Assembly (NCBI GenBank): GCA_038400315.1
Contig: CP151667.1
Span: 6,831,174-6,895,173, forward strand
Source: Isosphaeraceae bacterium EP7
GTDB lineage: Bacteria > Planctomycetota > Planctomycetia > Isosphaerales > Isosphaeraceae
Direction: 5' to 3'
DNA length: 64,000 nt
In this document: one piece after another, positions 45,456 to 54,833 of the stretch
Layout: every line of letters begins with the position of its first letter
Position numbering within the stretch: the stretch's first letter is position 1
The notes under the pieces: model-generated
The model's database searches: none
Told to the model about the DNA's origin: nothing
Seen by the model: only the letters and a program-made list of their open reading frames with translations
Program-made: the position numbers and the translations under genes

Positions 45456-47741
45456 CTAAAGCAGGCTGATCGGGTCGACGTCCACGGCCAGCTCGATGCC
45501 CGGCGGCGGTTCCATGGCCCCCACGCAGGCACGGAGCAGGTCTTGCAGCGGCCTTGGCCCGGCCGCCCGCAGCTTGAGATGGTGGCGGAAGAGGTTTTTG
45601 ATCTTCTCCACCGGCGCCGGCGAAGGCCCCATCAGCTTGATCTGCCCCGGGGGCGAAGCATCCCGCAGGACCGTGGCCAGGCCGTCGAGGTAGTCGCGTA
45701 CCGCGTGGTCATTCGGCCCGCGGGCGATCATCCGGACGAGTCGGCCGTAAGGGGGGAAGCCCCACTGCCTGCGGGAGGGCAACTCGCCGGCGACGAAGCC
45801 GAGGTAGTCGTGCGTCATGGCGCAGCGGATCGCCGGGACGTCGGGCGAATGAGTCTGGACGAGCACGCGCCCGCGGCGGTCGCCGCGCCCCGTGCGGCCG
45901 GCGACCTGCGCGACGAGCTGGAAGGTCCGCTCCGAGGCGCGGAAGTCGGGCAAATGCAGGCTGGTGTCGGCGTCGATGACCCCGACCAGGGTCACGTCGG
46001 GGAAGTCGAGCCCCTTGGCGATCATCTGGGTTCCCAGCAGGATGCGGACCTCGCCGGCTCGGAAGGCCGAGAGCACCTGCTCGTGGCTGCCCGGCGTGCG
46101 CATCGTGTCGGAGTCCATCCGCCGGATCGACTGGTCGGGGTGGAGCGTGCGAACCTCGCGCTCCAGCCGCTCGGTGCCGATGCCGCCGTAGAAGAGCGTG
46201 GAGGTCCGGCACGACGGGCAGGCGACGAGCCTGGGCCGCTCGGCGTCGCACATATGGCAGACGAGCAGTTGCCTCCCCTTGTGGAAGGTCATGGCGACGT
46301 CGCACGAGTCGCACTTCACCACGCCGCATTTCTGGCAGAGCGCGTAGGTGTTGAACCCGCGTCGGTTCAGCAGCAGGATCACCTGGCCGCCGTCGTCCAG
46401 GGCCTCGGTCATCGCCGTGCGCAGGGGCTGGCTCAGGGCGCCGTCTCGCATGGGCTCGCTCCGCATGTCGATGAGCGCGACCTCGGGCATGGGCCGGTCG
46501 GCCACTCGCCTGGAGAGCGTGACCTTCCTGAACCGGCCGAGCTCGGCGTTCTGCCAGGTCTCCAGCGCGGGGGTGGCCGAGCCGAGGATCACCGGGATCC
46601 CCAGCGCCTGGGCCCGCTTCACGGCGACGTCCCGTGCGTGGTAGCGGGGGACAGACTCCTGCTTGAACGTCGATTCATGCTCCTCGTCGATGACGATCAG
46701 GCCGAGCCGCCGCGCCGGGGCGAAGACGGCCGATCGGGCACCGACGACGACCTGGATCTCGCCGGCCGCGATGCTCTTCCAGTGCCGGTGGCGCTCGGCG
46801 TCCGAGAGGTGACTGTGCAGGACCGCCACGCGCGGGAACCGCCGCTTGAACCGGCGGATCGTCTGCGGGGTCAGGCTGATCTCGGGGACCAGGACGATCG
46901 CCTCCATGCCTCGGGCCACCACACGCTCGATGGCGCTGAGGTAGACCTCGGTTTTGCCGCTGCCGGTGACGCCGTGCAGCAGGTAGGTGGCGAAGCCCCC
47001 CCCGGACAGCGCCGGCTCCAGGTTGCGCAGGGCCTCGGCCTGCTCGTCGGTGAGCGCCGGCGGTGCGGGCGATCCGCCGGTGGTGTCGCCCTCGGCGGCC
47101 GTCGCCGGGGGGAGCCGACGCTTGACGGTGTGGATCAGGCCACGCTTGCGCAAGGCGATCACCGGCCCGGTGGTGCAGCGGCCTCTGCGGCAGGCGTCGG
47201 CCAGGGTCAAGGGCCCCTCGGCGGCCAGCAAGATCGCCAGGACCTCCGACTGCTTGGGCGGGAGCCCCTCGGGGATGCCCGCCAGGCGGACCTCCTCGGG
47301 CACCGTCAGGCAGGTCCAGACGCGCGTGCCGGCCTGCTTCTTCACCCCCGCGGGCACGACGGCGTCGAGCGCCTGGCCCCAGGAGCAGGCGTAATAGCCG
47401 GCCATCCAGCGGGTCAGCTCGAGCATCGGGGCGTCGATCAGGGGAGGGTCGTCCAGGACCTCCAGCACATCCTTGACCCGGCCGGGCTCGAGCCCGTCGG
47501 GGGCCAGGTCGGACAGGCTGACGCAGTAGCCGACCGTCGGGGTATCGCCCCGGCCCAGGGGGACTCGGACCCGCTGCCCGGGGCAGATCGCGTGCACTAG
47601 GCCGGCCGGCACCCGGTAGGAATAGGCCGTGTCCAGCGGGCGGTTGAAGACCACCCCGGCGAACGGGCCGCCGGCCGCGCGCAAGGGCACCTCGTCGACG
47701 CCGAACCATGCCCCTTGGTGTTTGCCGTTGACAGAACTCAT
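45456..47741 (-). CDS. priA: Primosomal replication restart helicase PriA
   Basis: A 761-residue DNA helicase that reloads the replisome at stalled forks. Residues 1-130 hold the DNA-binding domains; the helicase core has GVTGSGKT (257-264), DEEH (352-355), GSATP, and a later RNRRGF-like motif VILLLNRRGF; the zinc-binding insertion provides eight cysteines, at 469, 472, 477, 480, 495, 498, 508 and 511 (CQKCGVVKCDSC and VCHMC, CPSC). The C-terminal part is typical for PriA. The gene stands alone between sulfatase and nadD, with a 171-base gap to the divergent nadD. Confidence 0.96.
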   Translation of the reverse strand: MSSVNGKHQGAWFGVDEVPLRAAGGPFAGVVFNRPLDTAYSYRVPAGLVHAICPGQRVRVPLGRGDTPTVGYCVSLSDLAPDGLEPGRVKDVLEVLDDPPLIDAPMLELTRWMAGYYACSWGQALDAVVPAGVKKQAGTRVWTCLTVPEEVRLAGIPEGLPPKQSEVLAILLAAEGPLTLADACRRGRCTTGPVIALRKRGLIHTVKRRLPPATAAEGDTTGGSPAPPALTDEQAEALRNLEPALSGGGFATYLLHGVTGSGKTEVYLSAIERVVARGMEAIVLVPEISLTPQTIRRFKRRFPRVAVLHSHLSDAERHRHWKSIAAGEIQVVVGARSAVFAPARRLGLIVIDEEHESTFKQESVPRYHARDVAVKRAQALGIPVILGSATPALETWQNAELGRFRKVTLSRRVADRPMPEVALIDMRSEPMRDGALSQPLRTAMTEALDDGGQVILLLNRRGFNTYALCQKCGVVKCDSCDVAMTFHKGRQLLVCHMCDAERPRLVACPSCRTSTLFYGGIGTERLEREVRTLHPDQSIRRMDSDTMRTPGSHEQVLSAFRAGEVRILLGTQMIAKGLDFPDVTLVGVIDADTSLHLPDFRASERTFQLVAQVAGRTGRGDRRGRVLVQTHSPDVPAIRCAMTHDYLGFVAGELPSRRQWGFPPYGRLVRMIARGPNDHAVRDYLDGLATVLRDASPPGQIKLMGPSPAPVEKIKNLFRHHLKLRAAGPRPLQDLLRACVGAMEPPPGIELAVDVDPISLL

Positions 47742-47912
47742 GATCCGGCCCTAACGTCCGACGTTCGGGCCCCGGCCTCCCCCCCTTCGCCCCGTGCCGG
47801 GCTGGCCGGGGTCACGCGACTCAGTCTAGCATTGCACGTTTGTCCAGACAATTCCGGCCGGGGCCCCGTGGGAGGGGCGGCCATTGGTCCTTAGCCTGAG
47901 GTCGAGCCCTCG

Positions 47913-48509
47913 ATGCGACTGGGAGTCTTCGGCGGGACATTCGACCCGATCCACCTGGGGCACCTGATCCTGGCCGAGTGGTGCCGCGAGGCCTGCGAGC
48001 TCGACGAGGTCTGGTTCGTCGTGGCCGGCGCCCCGCCTCACAAGCCGCCGGGCGGCCGGACGCCGGTGGCCGACCGGCTGGAGATGGTCCGGATTGCCGT
48101 GGCCGGCAACCCCGCGTTCTCGGTCTCCGAGATCGAGGCCCACACCCCCGGGCCTCATTACAGTGTGCAGACCCTGGAGACGATCCGGCTTGCCCGGCCG
48201 GATGACGACCTATTTTTCCTGATCGGTGGAGACAGCCTGGTCGACCTGCCCGGCTGGCGTCAGCCGGGGCGGATCGCCGAGCTGGCGACCCTCGTGGCGG
48301 TCAATCGGCCGGGTGCCGACCTGCCGCCGACTCCCCCCGGGCTCGGGCCTGGCGACAGGCCGATCGTGCATGTCAGCATCCCGCCGATCGGCATCGCCTC
48401 CAGCGACCTCAGGCGCCGCATGGGGCAAGGCAAGGGGATCCGCTATCAGGTCCCGCGCGGGGTCGAGGCGTACATTCATGCCCACCGGCTGTACGGCGTG
48501 GGCCGCTGA
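47913..48509 (+). CDS. nadD: Nicotinate-nucleotide adenylyltransferase NadD
   Basis: A 198-residue cytoplasmic enzyme that joins nicotinate mononucleotide and ATP to give deamido-NAD in NAD synthesis. The nucleotidyltransferase motif GGTFDPIHLGH lies at 7-17; further signs are APPHKPP, the GGDSLVDLPGW region that binds the ribose, and the C-terminal IPPIGIASSDLRRRM, equivalent to the ISSTxIR motif. Length is normal for the family. The gene is divergent from priA. Confidence 0.95.
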   Translation: MRLGVFGGTFDPIHLGHLILAEWCREACELDEVWFVVAGAPPHKPPGGRTPVADRLEMVRIAVAGNPAFSVSEIEAHTPGPHYSVQTLETIRLARPDDDLFFLIGGDSLVDLPGWRQPGRIAELATLVAVNRPGADLPPTPPGLGPGDRPIVHVSIPPIGIASSDLRRRMGQGKGIRYQVPRGVEAYIHAHRLYGVGR

Positions 48510-48911
48510 ATATCCGGAATTTTAGCCATTTCGGCCCGATTTGGGCCCGCTCGAACGCACCTGCGGACCCATGCACGCATCCCGCGTTCGCATCATCCCG
48601 GCATATCGACGAAGGACACGGAACCGGAACAGAACCATAGTTTTGAGATCCAGATCGGCGGAAATCAGACAGACTATTCAACCCATTTCCGCACGCTGAC
48701 CCGACCGAAAAGGCCAAATTAGTTTGCCCAGATTCTCCAAATTTGGACTTGCAATCGAAGTTCGACGGGGGCAAGGTGGCTCCGACGACGCGTGACTCTC
48801 GGGGGAACCGGGACGGTCACCTTGCTCGCCCAGGACAGGCGGATCGCTTCACGGATTGAGGCAGAAGGTCGAGCGTTCCCTCGAAGCTGCCCATGACTTG
48901 GCTCGCAAAGT
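48510..48911. other. Intergenic region upstream of the CAP-domain gene
   Basis: A 402-base gap, a little richer in A+T than its surroundings. I see no gene, clear promoter, hairpin or RNA in it. Confidence 0.35.
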
Positions 48912-49655
48912 TTGCAGCCGGGCCGCGTCGGGTCGAGGGAGTTCTGGACGTTGCCACTTCGCACCAATGACCTGCCACGTCGCCGTATCGGCTTTTCTGC
49001 CCTATCTCTTATCGCGACGACGGTGGCCATCGGGCTGCTGGCCATGGGGGCGAACGATGCCTCCGCCCAGGCGGTGACCTACCGCTACGCAGGCCAGCCT
49101 GCCGCCCAGTACGTCTATCCGGCTCAGACGCAGCAACCGACGTACTACACCTACCCGGCGGCCCAACCCGCGCAGCCGGCCTATTATTACTATCCCGCGG
49201 CCCAGCAGCCGGTGGCCCAGCAAGCCCCCGCCCAGGCCGTGCAAACCTACGTCGCGGCCAAGCCGGCCACCTACCAGACGCAGGCCCAGCCCGCTGCCGC
49301 ACCGGCAGTCGCGGCGGCCCCGGCGCCGGCAGCTGCGACCCAACCGTCGGGCGACTCGTACGGATTCACCAACTGGCTGAATTCGACCCGAGCCTCCTAC
49401 GGCCTGGGCCCCGTCGGCTATGACCCCAACCTGGAAGCGTGGGCGGCCGCCAACAACGGCCAGCAGAACGCCCGGGGCATGGGCCATCACGTCATGGGAC
49501 CCGCCCGCAGGCAGAACTCCGCGATGGGCAATTACGCCTCCATCGGGGCCATGTGGATGGCCTCCCCGGCGCACCGGGCGGCCTTGCTCGACCCGACGAT
49601 CACCGCCATCGGCCTCGCCGGTGCCGGGGCGTACTGGACCTTCAACGCCTACTGA
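48912..49655 (+). CDS. Exported CAP/SCP-domain protein with Tyr/Gln/Pro-rich linker
   Basis: A 247-residue protein. The N-terminus has a signal sequence (IGFSALSLIATTVAIGLLAM) ending in NDASAQA. Residues 52-150 are low-complexity, made of Tyr, Pro, Ala and Gln in repeats such as YVYPAQTQQPTYYTYPAAQP and PAYYYYPAAQ, a flexible, probably wall-spanning linker. The last 95 residues form a CAP (SCP-like) domain: FTNWLNSTRASYGLGPVGYD, LEAWAAANNGQQNARGMGHH, and SPAHRAALLDPTITAIGLA. Such domains are found in secreted proteins of varied role. The true start may be downstream of 48912, since the first 24 residues look unlike a signal peptide. Confidence 0.75.
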   Translation: MQPGRVGSREFWTLPLRTNDLPRRRIGFSALSLIATTVAIGLLAMGANDASAQAVTYRYAGQPAAQYVYPAQTQQPTYYTYPAAQPAQPAYYYYPAAQQPVAQQAPAQAVQTYVAAKPATYQTQAQPAAAPAVAAAPAPAAATQPSGDSYGFTNWLNSTRASYGLGPVGYDPNLEAWAAANNGQQNARGMGHHVMGPARRQNSAMGNYASIGAMWMASPAHRAALLDPTITAIGLAGAGAYWTFNAY

Positions 49656-50574
49656 CCGATCCCCCGCGGATTGCTCAGCCGACCGATCGCCCGAGCCGCC
49701 GGCCCGGACCGATCGCAGCCCTTCCACGCGCCCACCCCCCATCGCCGCCCGGACCGTCGACACGGCGAACTCTCCCCCCCGGCGAATCGACGCCGGGGCG
49801 GGGAGCGGGCCTCGCCCCTCCCCTAACCTTCCCATCTCTCGCTTGCCGCTTCCCACCCGCCGCGCACCGCTGGCAGGTCAACGCCGGGCCTGACTCCCGG
49901 CCCCCTCGCCTCGAATTGCCAAAGAACCCCCTCGCCCCATCTGCCGCTCACCCGCCTGCATCGCCCTTCAAACGCCCTCATTGGCTTCGTTCTGCGCCCG
50001 TTGAATGGCTTCGTTTCGCACAGATCAGAATCAATTCGGCGGCTGACCTGTTACAACTCGAGATTGGACCATCGCTTACGCCCACAATGGGTTCGTTTTG
50101 CCGCAGCTCAATGGCTTCGTTTCGTTACGAGCCTGGAAATTCGATCCTTCACACAATGAGAGCATGCAAATACAAGCGATGATCGCCGTCACCTGCCGTT
50201 GAATGAACGACGCGGTGTTGAACACTAGAACAACAAAGCCGCAAGATCAAGACGATCGTTCTCAACATGAAATTCGTAAGACATGAGAGAATCGTGACAG
50301 GCTCGGGACTGAACTTTCCTGATGACTTTTGTCAGAGATAGGTGCAAGGCCGGTCGTCAACGGCTTTAGCTGTCCTATCAGTTGCAATTGCGAAACAAAA
50401 CCGGCAGGAATTCTGGCGAAGATTGCCAGTGTGCCGACGAATGGCCAGGCTTAACTTGGCCCGCGAGAGACGTGGGACGGGCACCTGCAATTTTCCCTGA
50501 GCCGGTCCCTTTTCCCGCGCCACCCGGGCGAAGAGCGCTCCGGGCGAAATCCGTCGGCGTCAAACCTCGTCCCG
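49656..50574. other. Long intergenic region with repeats and AT-rich part
   Basis: A 919-base gap between the CAP-domain gene and a lipoprotein gene. It holds CGAATTGCCAAAG at 49912-49924, four related short repeats at 49980-50127, and a stretch from about 50130 to 50420 that is visibly richer in A+T than the window. No open frame in it looks like a gene. Confidence 0.45.
49980..50127 (-). repeat. Four copies of AATGGCTTCGTTT-like repeats
   Basis: Copies begin at 49980, 50004, 50086 and 50110 (AATGGCTTCGTTTCG and close variants); within each pair they are exactly 24 bases apart. Read on the minus strand each pair encodes an 8-residue period, NEAIELRQ-NEPIV and NEAIQRAQ-NEANE, but the two pairs are in different frames, so this is either a broken coding repeat or a non-coding repeat. 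Confidence 0.6.
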
Positions 50575-51162
50575 TCAGGGCAGGAAGAGGTTGTCGCGGA
50601 TCTTGGCGAGGATGGCCCGTTCGAGGAGCGGGTCTCGGCCTCGGGGGATCCACTGGACGGAGAGGGGAACGGGGCCGACGATTTCCCGGGAGCGATTGAC
50701 GGGGAAGTCGTTGCTGAAGACGGCCCGGCCGGCGTTCTGGCGGTCGGGCTTGATGAGGTCTTCCAGCTCCTTGAAGACCTCGACCTTGACGGCGAATCCG
50801 CCGGCGGGGGCGGGCTTGACCGTGACGATGGCGAAGCGGCGGATGGTCTGGAGGCTGGACTCGAACCGCTCGCGGAAGCCGACGGAGTCGCCCGACCAGG
50901 GTTCCAGCAGGGTGGCGCCGGCCTTGGGCTGGGTGACGATCTTGCCGGAGAGGCGGTTCTCGCTGGCGATGTCGAAGTACTCGTCGACGCTGGCGACGGC
51001 CGCCTTCCAGGTGGTCTCGAAGTCGGACGAGGGGGCGACGATGGGGTTGTCCGAGGCGGGGCGCATGTTGGCCCCCATCAGGCCGCAACCGGGCAGGCAG
51101 AGGGAGAGCGGAAGCAGCAGGGCCAGCGCGGCGGGCGCGAGGCGCGGGGGGCGCGTGCGCAT
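50575..51162 (-). CDS. Lipoprotein of unknown function
   Basis: A 195-residue lipoprotein. The ATG at 51162 has AAGGA 8 bases upstream; the signal sequence (ALALLLPLSLCLPGC) ends in a lipobox with the Cys in LPGC. The mature part contains NPIVAPSSDFETTWKAAVAS, then VDEYFDIASENRLSGKIVTQ and VFKELEDLIKPDRQ, a pattern shared with many single-copy planctomycete lipoproteins of unknown role. No enzyme motif is visible. Confidence 0.75.
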   Translation of the reverse strand: MRTRPPRLAPAALALLLPLSLCLPGCGLMGANMRPASDNPIVAPSSDFETTWKAAVASVDEYFDIASENRLSGKIVTQPKAGATLLEPWSGDSVGFRERFESSLQTIRRFAIVTVKPAPAGGFAVKVEVFKELEDLIKPDRQNAGRAVFSNDFPVNRSREIVGPVPLSVQWIPRGRDPLLERAILAKIRDNLFLP

Positions 51163-51424
51163 GACGGGAGTCCTTTCCGGTCCGCGGCGAGCTGGGTGGC
51201 CTCGCCCGGTCAAGTTCGCCGCGATCGGCCCATCCATGGGCGCACCCGGGGTAGAGCGGCGGGGCCGTTCCTGCCAGGGCGCCGGGCATGTTGATGATTT
51301 TTCGTCGCGCGGGCAAGGTCAAACGCGTGCGGACGTCGCCGACGTGACCTAGGTTTGCCCTTGAGATGGCGGGAGGCGGGGCCCGCCCGACGCTGCGGGA
51401 GGACTCAAGCCGAATCGAGGACCG

Positions 51425-52495
51425 ATGATCGACATCCAGACGCAGCGACCAGGATCGGGCGACCCGGCCGAGGGCAGGCCCGCGTACCGCAGCGCCATCC
51501 ATCGCGTGGCCGACCGGATCGGGCTGTCGCGGCGAACCCGCGACGTCTCCGAGACCGAGCACATGATGGCCGACTTCGCCGGGGTGCTAACCTCAGTGCG
51601 CGACTGCGGCGAGCTGGCCGCGGGCCTGGCCAGGGTGGCCCAGGGGATGGTCGGCGGCTGGGCGAGCGCGACCCTGACGCGCGGCGAGGGGGCCTTCCGC
51701 GTGTCGTCCGTCTGGCCGCCGCCCGACCCGCCCCTGGCCTCGACGACGCGGACGGCACCGGCCACCGTGGCGGAGACCCAGAACGCCCCGACCGCCGAGC
51801 GGCTGCAATTCCCGCTGGCCATCCGGGGCCGGACCTACGGCAAGCTGACCGTCGAGCCGAGCCCCTCCTTCCATGCGAGCCCCGAGGTGATCGCCCGGCT
51901 GAAGACCCTGGCCACACTGGCCGCGGCGGCCATGGCCGGCACGCCCGGGCGCGCCGCGGGGAGGATCGACGGCGAGACGCCCGAGGTCACCGACAGCGTG
52001 TTCGAACTGGTGCTGTCGCCGATGCTCGTGCAGTCGGACCGCCGGCACGAGCCGGCGACGCTCTTCTACGTCCAGATCGACCTGCTCGACGCGATCCGAC
52101 AATTGAACGGGCCCGCGGTGGCCGACGAGGCCGTCCGCCGTGCGGAGACGGCGGTACGCACCGCGCTGCGGGCGAGCGACATCGTGATGAGGCTGCCCGA
52201 TGGCCGGGTCGCCGCCATCCTGCCCAACGCCTCGGCCGCCGACAGCCAGACGGTGGCCAACGCCGTGCGTGCGCTGGTGTCCAAGGCCAACGGCCACCGG
52301 GAGGACATGCCGGCCCTGACGGTGACCGTCGGCGTGGCCAGCTACCCCGAATGCGCCCACGACGCCCAGGCCCTGCACATGGCCGCGATCGTGGCCCTGG
52401 ATCGGTCGAAAGTCCTGGGACGCGACCGCGTGCAGTGCGCCCCGCGCGTCAACCAAGGCATCCAGCCCGGCGCCGCGATGAGTTCGGCCGGCTGA
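51425..52495 (+). CDS. GAF-like plus degenerate GGDEF-domain protein
   Basis: A 356-residue cytoplasmic protein. Residues 45-185 look like a GAF-type sensor domain (ADFAGVLTSVRDCGELAAGL, LQFPLAIRGRTYGKLTVEP). Residues 190-345 follow the GGDEF fold: LFYVQIDLLDAIRQLNGPAV, ADEAVRRAETAVRTALRASD, and LTVTVGVASYPECAHDAQAL. At the place of the catalytic GG(D/E)EF loop the sequence reads LPDGRVAAILPN, so it should not make cyclic di-GMP; a receptor or protein-contact role is more likely. GAGGA lies just before the ATG. Confidence 0.75.
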   Translation: MIDIQTQRPGSGDPAEGRPAYRSAIHRVADRIGLSRRTRDVSETEHMMADFAGVLTSVRDCGELAAGLARVAQGMVGGWASATLTRGEGAFRVSSVWPPPDPPLASTTRTAPATVAETQNAPTAERLQFPLAIRGRTYGKLTVEPSPSFHASPEVIARLKTLATLAAAAMAGTPGRAAGRIDGETPEVTDSVFELVLSPMLVQSDRRHEPATLFYVQIDLLDAIRQLNGPAVADEAVRRAETAVRTALRASDIVMRLPDGRVAAILPNASAADSQTVANAVRALVSKANGHREDMPALTVTVGVASYPECAHDAQALHMAAIVALDRSKVLGRDRVQCAPRVNQGIQPGAAMSSAG

Positions 52496-52892
52496 GCGCC
52501 TTCTCATGCGCGCGGGCGTCGGTCTCCCCGCGCAGACTGCGCAATGGCTTGCCACCCGGGGATGCCAGCTCGTGGCCGCCCCGCGTGGGGGTTCGACCTT
52601 GGGCGAGCTTCATCGCCGGGTCGGGAACGGGTGGGCAGCCATCCAACCTACCCTTTCCTTCCAGGCCCGCTGATCGCGCGGGAATCGAGGTCCGAACGCG
52701 ACCCATCGGCATTCTGATTGCCATCCTTTGAGGGTGACGGGCCGGCGCGGGGCGGATTGCGGTCGCCGCACGCCTCGCAGGCCATCGTTCTCGGCGGTCC
52801 CCGTCGACTCGTCTCCCCCCAAAGGGTGTCTCCTCGCCGGCCGCAGCCCTCCCGCGGCGTAGGCGAGGCGACCAGAGGCAAACAGGCATCGC
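52496..52892. other. Intergenic region before the GH5 gene
   Basis: A 397-base gap. Apart from GC-driven short frames on both strands I see nothing in it that I can name. Confidence 0.3.
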
Positions 52893-54359
52893 ATGTCAGA
52901 TGACTTCGCCCGCGGTCCGATTCAGACGCCGAGCGTCCGGCACGCCCGCCTGTCCGACTTCCTCATGGTGCTCGCGATCGGCCTCGCGGCATCTTGCGGC
53001 GAGGCCAACGGGCAGCAGCCTGGCGACCTGGTGCCGACCTTGCGGGCGGAGGGGCGGCATTTTGTCGACGGGTCGGGCCGGGTGGTCTTGCTGCGCGGGG
53101 CGAACCTGTCGGGCACGTCCAAGGTCCCCCCGTTCGTCCCGCTGACCGACACGATCCACCTGGATCGGATGGCGGCGCTGGGGATGAACGCGGTGCGGCT
53201 GATCTTCATCTGGGAGGCGTATGAGCCCTGCCCGGGCGAGTATCGAGAAGACTACCTCGACCAGATGCGGGGGATCGCCGAGGCGGCCTGGGCTCGCGGG
53301 CTGCACGTGATCGTCGACTTCCACCAGGACGGGTTCTCGCGGTATGCGTCGCATGGGGCCGGGGATGGGTTTCCGGCCTGGGCCGTCTCGCCACGCGGCC
53401 GGCTCTCCACACCGGACAATAATCCGAGCCGCAAGAACTGGCCGATCCTGATGGCCACCGACCCGACGACGTACCGGTCGTTCCACGACTTCTTCGGCGA
53501 CCGCAACGGCGTCAGGACCCGATTCCTGGCGATGGTCGGGCGGGTGGCGGCGGGGTTCTCAAGCAACCCCGGGGTGATCGGCTACGACGTCCTGAACGAG
53601 CCCTGGGGCAACGAGCGTCGCGAGCTTCTGCCGCTGTATCGCGATGCGGCGGCCTCGATCCGGTCGGCACACCCCTGGGCCATCCTCTTCTTCGAGGGGC
53701 AGTTGACGACGAACGCGGGGTACCAGTCGAACCTGCCACGCCCTGAGGTGGGCAATGCGGCCTACGCCCCGCATTACTATCTGCCGGCGACGATCGTGCT
53801 GAACGGCTGGATGTCTCGGACCGGGCCCATCGACCGGGCCTTCGCCAACATGGAGGCGAAGGCCGAGGAGTGGTGCGCGCCCCTGTTTCTGGGCGAGTTC
53901 GGCATCCAGGGGGATGCCACGAATGCCGGTGCGTACATGGATTATCTGCACGACCACCTCGACGCGAGGCTGGCCTCGGGCACGCAGTGGAACGTCACGC
54001 CGGGCTGGAACGCGATCGACAAGGACGGCTGGAACGGCGAGGACTTCAACATCATCGACCCGTCGGGGACGCTTCGGCCCAACTTCGTCTGGAGGCCCTA
54101 TCCCAGGGCGGTCGCCGGCGTGCCGACCGAGTTCCGGTTCGATCGCGAGTCGGGCTGCCTGACCCTGTCATGGGACAGCCGGCCCGAGCTGGGCGAGACC
54201 CTGGTGTACGCCCCCGCTCACCTGTTCCCCGGCGGGACAACCCTGACGGTCGACGGCGACCCGCAGGCCGTCGTCACACTCGACCAGGTCCGGCAGCAAA
54301 TCTCGGTGCGTTGCTCCCGGCCGGGCCCGGTCCGCCTGCGTGCCGGCGCCGGGGCCTGA
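52893..54359 (+). CDS. GH5-family glycoside hydrolase, endoglycoceramidase-like
   Basis: A 488-residue secreted glycosidase. A signal sequence lies at about residues 20-41. The TIM barrel shows FVDGSGRVVLLRGANLSGTS, the DFHQD strand (142-146), the acid/base Glu236 in DVLNEPWG, and the nucleophile Glu335 in LFLGEFG. The GRVVLLRG...DFHQD...NEPWG combination and the C-terminal beta domain (RFDRESGCLTLSWDSRPELG) are those of the endoglycoceramidase/GH5 subgroup that cleaves glycolipids, although cellulase-type action cannot be excluded. Interesting next to the ceramidase-family protein at 30.4-31.8 kb. Confidence 0.85.
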   Translation: MSDDFARGPIQTPSVRHARLSDFLMVLAIGLAASCGEANGQQPGDLVPTLRAEGRHFVDGSGRVVLLRGANLSGTSKVPPFVPLTDTIHLDRMAALGMNAVRLIFIWEAYEPCPGEYREDYLDQMRGIAEAAWARGLHVIVDFHQDGFSRYASHGAGDGFPAWAVSPRGRLSTPDNNPSRKNWPILMATDPTTYRSFHDFFGDRNGVRTRFLAMVGRVAAGFSSNPGVIGYDVLNEPWGNERRELLPLYRDAAASIRSAHPWAILFFEGQLTTNAGYQSNLPRPEVGNAAYAPHYYLPATIVLNGWMSRTGPIDRAFANMEAKAEEWCAPLFLGEFGIQGDATNAGAYMDYLHDHLDARLASGTQWNVTPGWNAIDKDGWNGEDFNIIDPSGTLRPNFVWRPYPRAVAGVPTEFRFDRESGCLTLSWDSRPELGETLVYAPAHLFPGGTTLTVDGDPQAVVTLDQVRQQISVRCSRPGPVRLRAGAGA

Positions 54360-54422
54360 ATCCAGAAGGCCTACCGGCCTCGTTCAAGCCATTTTGGCCA
54401 CCTCGATACATCAATAAAATGA

Positions 54423-54809
54423 GTGCCCACTTTGATCGCGTACCAGTTCGATCGACGCACGTTGCGGACACCCGTCGGGGTCGCGGTCGTGTTGCTTGTG
54501 TACGCGATCTGGCGAGGCGATTGGCTCGCTCTCGCGGGATTGCCTCTGATCTATCTCGGATGGGTTGGATGCGCCGCGAACTTGAACCTCGCCGACGGGT
54601 GCATGCCGGCCTTGGCCACGTTGATCGCCTTCAGCATCGGAATGGGGCTCGGTTCGACAGGACTCATCGCCGCCGCGATTGCGTGTGCCGTAACCTGGAG
54701 CGGAGCTTCCCTGGAGTCGGCCGTGCGCTGCCAGCCGATCGATGCCGAGGGCGCCAGGGAGAGTTCCGCCACGACGTCGAGCCCGGACGATCGCGAACAA
54801 CGTGCTTAA
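54423..54809 (+). CDS. Small membrane protein
   Basis: A 128-residue membrane protein starting at a GTG (54423). Three hydrophobic segments are visible: VGVAVVLLVYAIW, LALAGLPLIYLGWVGC and ALATLIAFSIGMGLGSTGLIAAAIACAV. The motif YLGWVGCAANLNLADGCMPA recalls a group of small bacterial membrane proteins with an asparagine-rich turn (N-L-N-L). It has lower GC than its neighbours and no Shine-Dalgarno sequence, so the start is uncertain. Function unknown. Confidence 0.6.
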   Translation: MPTLIAYQFDRRTLRTPVGVAVVLLVYAIWRGDWLALAGLPLIYLGWVGCAANLNLADGCMPALATLIAFSIGMGLGSTGLIAAAIACAVTWSGASLESAVRCQPIDAEGARESSATTSSPDDREQRA

Positions 54810-54833
54810 ACGTCGCGGGAAGTGACGGGGGCC

